This document shows, piece by piece, positions 61,254 through 64,000 of a stretch of 64,000 bases of DNA. Position 1 is the stretch's first letter. Every line of letters begins with the position of its first letter. A model generated the notes under the pieces. That model worked only from the letters and a program-made list of their open reading frames with translations. It had not been told where the DNA came from and did not search any database. Both the position numbers and the translations under genes were made by a program. Source of the stretch: JBELHR01 sp049607205 (GTDB lineage: Bacteria; Bacteroidota; Bacteroidia; Flavobacteriales; Flavobacteriaceae); contig JBMYWH010000004.1 in assembly GCA_049607205.1 (NCBI GenBank), positions 60,070-124,069 on the forward strand, given 5' to 3'.

Positions 61254-62918
61254 ATGAAAAATCTACCCTTAGTGTTGCTTGTTCTTAACATATGCGCGAA
61301 TCTGGAAGCTCAAACAAAGCAAGAGGTTCGTTTTGATACCTTGTTTATGCCGGAGCACCATTCTAATTTACGTTTAACTTTTACGCATGAAATGTATTCT
61401 CAGTATGACTATTATATGGGACTTGATGAGAATGCACATACCGCTGTTAAGCCATATACTTATAAAGAGGTTCAGAAAAACCTAAACTTAGATGGAAGAA
61501 TTAAATCACTTCAAAAGGACAAAAAGTCTTGGGTGGGCAGGAAGCTCTGGAATGAGCATTTGTTTACGGTGAAGGAAAAGGATTTTTGGTTTAGTGGTGA
61601 TTTCACGGTAGACTTGTTCCTTGGAAAGGATAATTCTGAGGATATAGAGTATACCTATAATAATACTAGAATATTTCAAGTTCAAGGAGGGCTTGGATCT
61701 GACTTTAGTTTTTATACTTCCGTATTTGAGTCTCAGGCGCGTTATACAAGTTATCTGAATAAATGGGTATGGGATAATAAAGGAGCTGATTCTGGAGGAC
61801 TCATTCCCGGAAGAGGTAAGGCTAGTGGTTTCGGGGAGGATGCCTATGACTATACAGTAGCTCAAGGGTATGTGGCCTATAGTCCAAGTAAGTTTTTTGA
61901 TTTCCAACTAGGGAATGGAACAAATTTTATCGGAGAGGGTTATCGATCTTTACTATTATCTGATGCAGCTGCTCCTTATACTTATTTTAAGATCAATACT
62001 ACTTTCTGGCGTTTTAGATATACAAATATCTGGATGTTTATGCGTGATATACGGAGGGTTGTTCAACCTGAATCAGGAAATTATGCTCGAAAATACGTGG
62101 CAGCACATTATTTGAGTTTTAATGTTACTAAAAATTGGAATATTGGGCTATATGAAGGGGTGATTTCCGCTGGAGAAAATGGGATGAATGCAGAGTTCTG
62201 GAATCCACTTCTCTTTTATACAGCAATTGAAAATATGAATGGTAGTGATGCAGGTAATTCCGTGATTGGTTTTAATAGTAAATGGGTTCCTCATAAAAAA
62301 TGGCATTTATATGGTCAATTTATGTTTGATGAGTTTCGATTAAGTGAGATACAAGCTGGAAATGGCTGGTGGGCTAATAAATATGGGTTTCAGGTAGGTG
62401 CTAAGCATTTTGGTTTGTTTGGAATACCGAATTTGTTTGTTCAGGGAGAGTACAACTGGGTAAGACCTTATACTGGATCTCACGATGAGGTTATTCTGAA
62501 TTATGGTCACTTCAATCAACCAATAGCTCATTTATGGGGCTCTAATTTTTGGGAGGCCGTGGGTATTTTGCGATATAATAAAGGAAGGTTCTTTATGAAT
62601 TTAAAGGCTTCAGGAGGAGAGAAAGGATTTGATCCAAATGTGGAACAAAGTTATGGTGGAGATATTTATAAATCCTATAATGACTATGTTAATGAATATG
62701 GCAATTATGTTGGACAGGGAAATAAGGCTTTGGTTCTCAACGCGGATTTACAAACAGGTTATGTAGTGAACCCAGTTTTAAACTTAAGGTTGTTTGCTGG
62801 TTTTTCATACCGTAACTTTGAGGCGAGTCCATCGACTTATTATTTCGATAACGGAGAGACTTATTTTTTTCAAGTTGGATTGAAGTCGGACTTGTTTAAT
62901 TGGAATGTAGATTTTTAA
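61254..62918 (+). CDS. RemB/Wzi-like outer-membrane protein
   Basis: 554 residues with a signal peptide (LLVLNICANLEAQ) and a long series of amphipathic strands rich in Tyr, Trp and Asn (FDFQLGNGTNFIGEGYRSLL, YTYFKINTTFWRFRYTNIWM, NVTKNWNIGLYEGVI), ending FNWNVDF. The family is called capsule-assembly Wzi or gliding protein RemB in Flavobacteria. In F. johnsoniae RemB supports movement over agar; assigning that role here is inference. The neighbouring sugar acetyltransferase would fit a surface-polysaccharide link. Confidence 0.75.
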   Translation: MKNLPLVLLVLNICANLEAQTKQEVRFDTLFMPEHHSNLRLTFTHEMYSQYDYYMGLDENAHTAVKPYTYKEVQKNLNLDGRIKSLQKDKKSWVGRKLWNEHLFTVKEKDFWFSGDFTVDLFLGKDNSEDIEYTYNNTRIFQVQGGLGSDFSFYTSVFESQARYTSYLNKWVWDNKGADSGGLIPGRGKASGFGEDAYDYTVAQGYVAYSPSKFFDFQLGNGTNFIGEGYRSLLLSDAAAPYTYFKINTTFWRFRYTNIWMFMRDIRRVVQPESGNYARKYVAAHYLSFNVTKNWNIGLYEGVISAGENGMNAEFWNPLLFYTAIENMNGSDAGNSVIGFNSKWVPHKKWHLYGQFMFDEFRLSEIQAGNGWWANKYGFQVGAKHFGLFGIPNLFVQGEYNWVRPYTGSHDEVILNYGHFNQPIAHLWGSNFWEAVGILRYNKGRFFMNLKASGGEKGFDPNVEQSYGGDIYKSYNDYVNEYGNYVGQGNKALVLNADLQTGYVVNPVLNLRLFAGFSYRNFEASPSTYYFDNGETYFFQVGLKSDLFNWNVDF

Positions 62919-62924
62919 AAATAT

Positions 62925-63350
62925 ATGATTATGAGAAATGTAGTATTTATTACTTTATTGTTGATGAGTAGTGTGGGTTTTGCCCAACAAGGAGAACTTG
63001 TTGTTTTAGAAGGTTTGAACTTAAGTGAGGTGAAAAAAGTGTTGAGTGAAGATAAAGGTGTTGAGAAATTTGAAATAGATGGAAATACGCTTAAGTTTAC
63101 TTTGAATAGAAGCCAATACAATTGGTTTAGTTCAAAACGAGTATCTCATCCTACTCGAATTGCAGTAGATTTGACTTTAGATTTTCTTGATGAAACTAAA
63201 TGTAATGTTATTATTAGTGCTTTGAGATATTATAATATCGGAGATAAAAATAAAAAGCATACTTGGAAGGAAGTTAATTTAAAGCACCCGGGTGGAGATA
63301 ATATTAATTTGAATAAGTTCTATACTTATTTAGAAGAGGAAGTGCTTTAA
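62925..63350 (+). CDS. Small secreted protein of unknown function
   Basis: 141 residues with a signal peptide (VVFITLLLMSSVGFA, then QQGE). The mature part is alpha/beta with LEGLNLSEVKKVLSEDKGVE and one cysteine. No family is recognised. A second in-frame ATG two codons in (62931) is equally likely. It begins 6 bases after the RemB-like gene, so it is probably in the same transcript. Confidence 0.65.
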   Translation: MIMRNVVFITLLLMSSVGFAQQGELVVLEGLNLSEVKKVLSEDKGVEKFEIDGNTLKFTLNRSQYNWFSSKRVSHPTRIAVDLTLDFLDETKCNVIISALRYYNIGDKNKKHTWKEVNLKHPGGDNINLNKFYTYLEEEVL

Positions 63351-63373
63351 AGTATAAAGTGATAATTTATAGG

Positions 63374-63401
63374 AGGTCTACAGAGATGTAGGCCTTTTTT
63401 T
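63374..63401 (+). terminator. Rho-independent terminator next to the IS element
   Basis: Stem AGGTCTACA / TGTAGGCCT (one G-T pair) with loop GAGA and seven T. The transposon-related sequence begins just after it. Confidence 0.8.
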
Positions 63402-63402
63402 G

Positions 63403-64000
63403 GATCAACATCAAAAGTTGGGGAGGAATTAATTTTAAGCATATAGTTTAGATAATCTGTACAGAAAAAAGGGGATGTCTTTTACTCCTCTAAACTGTCT
63501 TCTGAAGTCCTTGATCTTTGCATTAAAAGATTCCGCAGAAGCGTTGGTGCTTCGATTGATGAAGTAGTTTAAGATCTTATCATAATGATGATAAATAGTT
63601 CTTGAGATCACATGGAAAGATTCAAAATTAGCTTTTTCAACCTCCTGATACCACCTGGCTAATTCTAATCTTGCTGTATCTTTATTAGTACAAGAACTAA
63701 AGACAGCACTCAAGGATTGTGATAGTTTATAAGCCTGATAAATCCTCGGATAACGTTCAAATAGTAAAACAGCCCTTTCTGATTGGGAACTCGTCCATTT
63801 TGAAGGACTTTTAAACAGTAAATGTCTACTTCTTGCTAATAACTGTCGAACCGTATCTCCATTAGACAGAACTTCTGCTTGATAAGAATAACCTGTAATT
63901 TTAGACTCCTTCATCAGCTTATTCTCCTGACTGATAGCTTCCCAACGGTATTTAATACGCTGTTCTTGAACCGCTTCACTAGCCAACATTTGAACATGGA
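63403..64000 (-). mobile_element. Insertion sequence, ISL3/ISAon1-like, 3' portion (runs off the right edge)
   Basis: Region holding the partial transposase on the minus strand. The probable outer end lies between the host terminator T-tract and the transposase stop, perhaps at about 63403 (GGATCAACATCAAAAG), but the inverted-repeat partner is outside the window, so the boundary is a guess. Confidence 0.5.
63435..64000 (-). CDS. Transposase, ISL3/ISAon1-type, C-terminal part
   Basis: About 187 residues are visible; the frame stays open to the window edge, reading HVQMLASEAVQEQR, so an ATG at 63989 is internal and not the true start. The piece has the ISL3-type core: HVQ after the second catalytic Asp (outside the window), RIKYRWEAISQENKLM, and NASAESFNAKIKDFRRQFRG with the catalytic Glu, ending FFLYRLSKLYA. 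Elements of this type are common in Bacteroidota. It is the only mobile-element gene in the window. Whether the element is intact cannot be judged. Confidence 0.85.
   Translation of the reverse strand, partial: HVQMLASEAVQEQRIKYRWEAISQENKLMKESKITGYSYQAEVLSNGDTVRQLLARSRHLLFKSPSKWTSSQSERAVLLFERYPRIYQAYKLSQSLSAVFSSCTNKDTARLELARWYQEVEKANFESFHVISRTIYHHYDKILNYFINRSTNASAESFNAKIKDFRRQFRGVKDIPFFLYRLSKLYA

Noticed and set aside
1..64000. tRNA, rRNA or CRISPR array
   Set aside because: Gaps between genes were read for cloverleaf-like or regularly repeated sequence and none was found; this was by eye, so a tRNA-scan would be the proper check.

Overview
The window is a stretch of AT-rich core chromosome from a member of the Bacteroidota, most likely a gliding, type IX secretion (T9SS) bearing Flavobacteriia/Flavobacteriales bacterium. 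The evidence is sprA, gldE and gldD, a PorP/SprF-like protein next to an adhesin with a gliding-motility C-terminal domain, the gene orders mutY-ssb-gldE-gldD and ruvA-sprA-gcvH, and many promoters with the Bacteroidota -7 element TAnnTTTG. Ribosome binding sites of Shine-Dalgarno type are largely absent. I cannot name the genus. No rRNA, tRNA or CRISPR array was seen.

Layout. 1-3.3 kb: 3' end of feoA, feoB, a 37-residue Cys-rich FeoB partner and a ketopantoate reductase. 3.3-9.1 kb: a DUF2911 protein, leuS, an NtrY-like sensor kinase and an enoyl-CoA hydratase. 9.1-10.6 kb (minus): bacilliredoxin, HD hydrolase, lipoprotein. 10.7-17.6 kb: TerB/DnaJ protein, then a T9SS module (OmpA/PD40 protein, 1190-residue DUF11 adhesin, SprF-like protein), followed by a possible small RNA. 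17.8-22.3 kb: ileS, DksA-like protein, lspA. 22.3-26.2 kb (minus): secreted protein, PhnA-like protein, DUF481 protein, small membrane protein, PLP decarboxylase. 26.3-30.7 kb: uvrC, patatin/BamA-type protein, MORN-like protein. 30.8-32.9 kb (minus): RNase G, a 29-residue basic ribosomal-type protein, HU. 33-36.4 kb: mutY-ssb-gldE-gldD. 36.3-38.3 kb: HMA lipoprotein, EamA transporter, secreted protein. 38.4-39.1 kb: rplU-rpmA. 39.1-47.3 kb: a molybdenum cofactor (Moco) locus led by a Crp/Fnr regulator (moaA, membrane protein, moeA, moaC, mobA-like, moeB-like, a membrane MutS-like ATPase) with moaE/moaD on the opposite strand. 47.4-51.2 kb: queG, maeB, ruvA. 51.2-59.7 kb: sprA, gcvH, a VanZ-like protein, TonB. 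59.8-63.4 kb: deoC, a sugar N-acetyltransferase, a RemB/Wzi-like outer-membrane protein, a small secreted protein. 63.4-64.0 kb: 3' part of an ISL3/ISAon1-type transposase running off the right edge.

How the genes work together. The largest functional groups are T9SS/gliding (SprA, GldD, GldE, SprF-like, OmpA-like and a probable substrate), Moco synthesis, and housekeeping translation and DNA repair. The genes are packed tightly: four convergent pairs share their stop codons in a 4-base overlap. Several genes have a -7 promoter box only 4-5 bases before the start codon, which predicts leaderless mRNAs. The clearest case is the 29-base divergent moaD/queG promoter. I did not find an obviously new multi-gene system. 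The best leads are the sRNA candidate after the SprF-like gene, the leaderless promoter class, the MutS-like ATPase embedded in the Moco operon, and the moeB-like protein without zinc cysteines.
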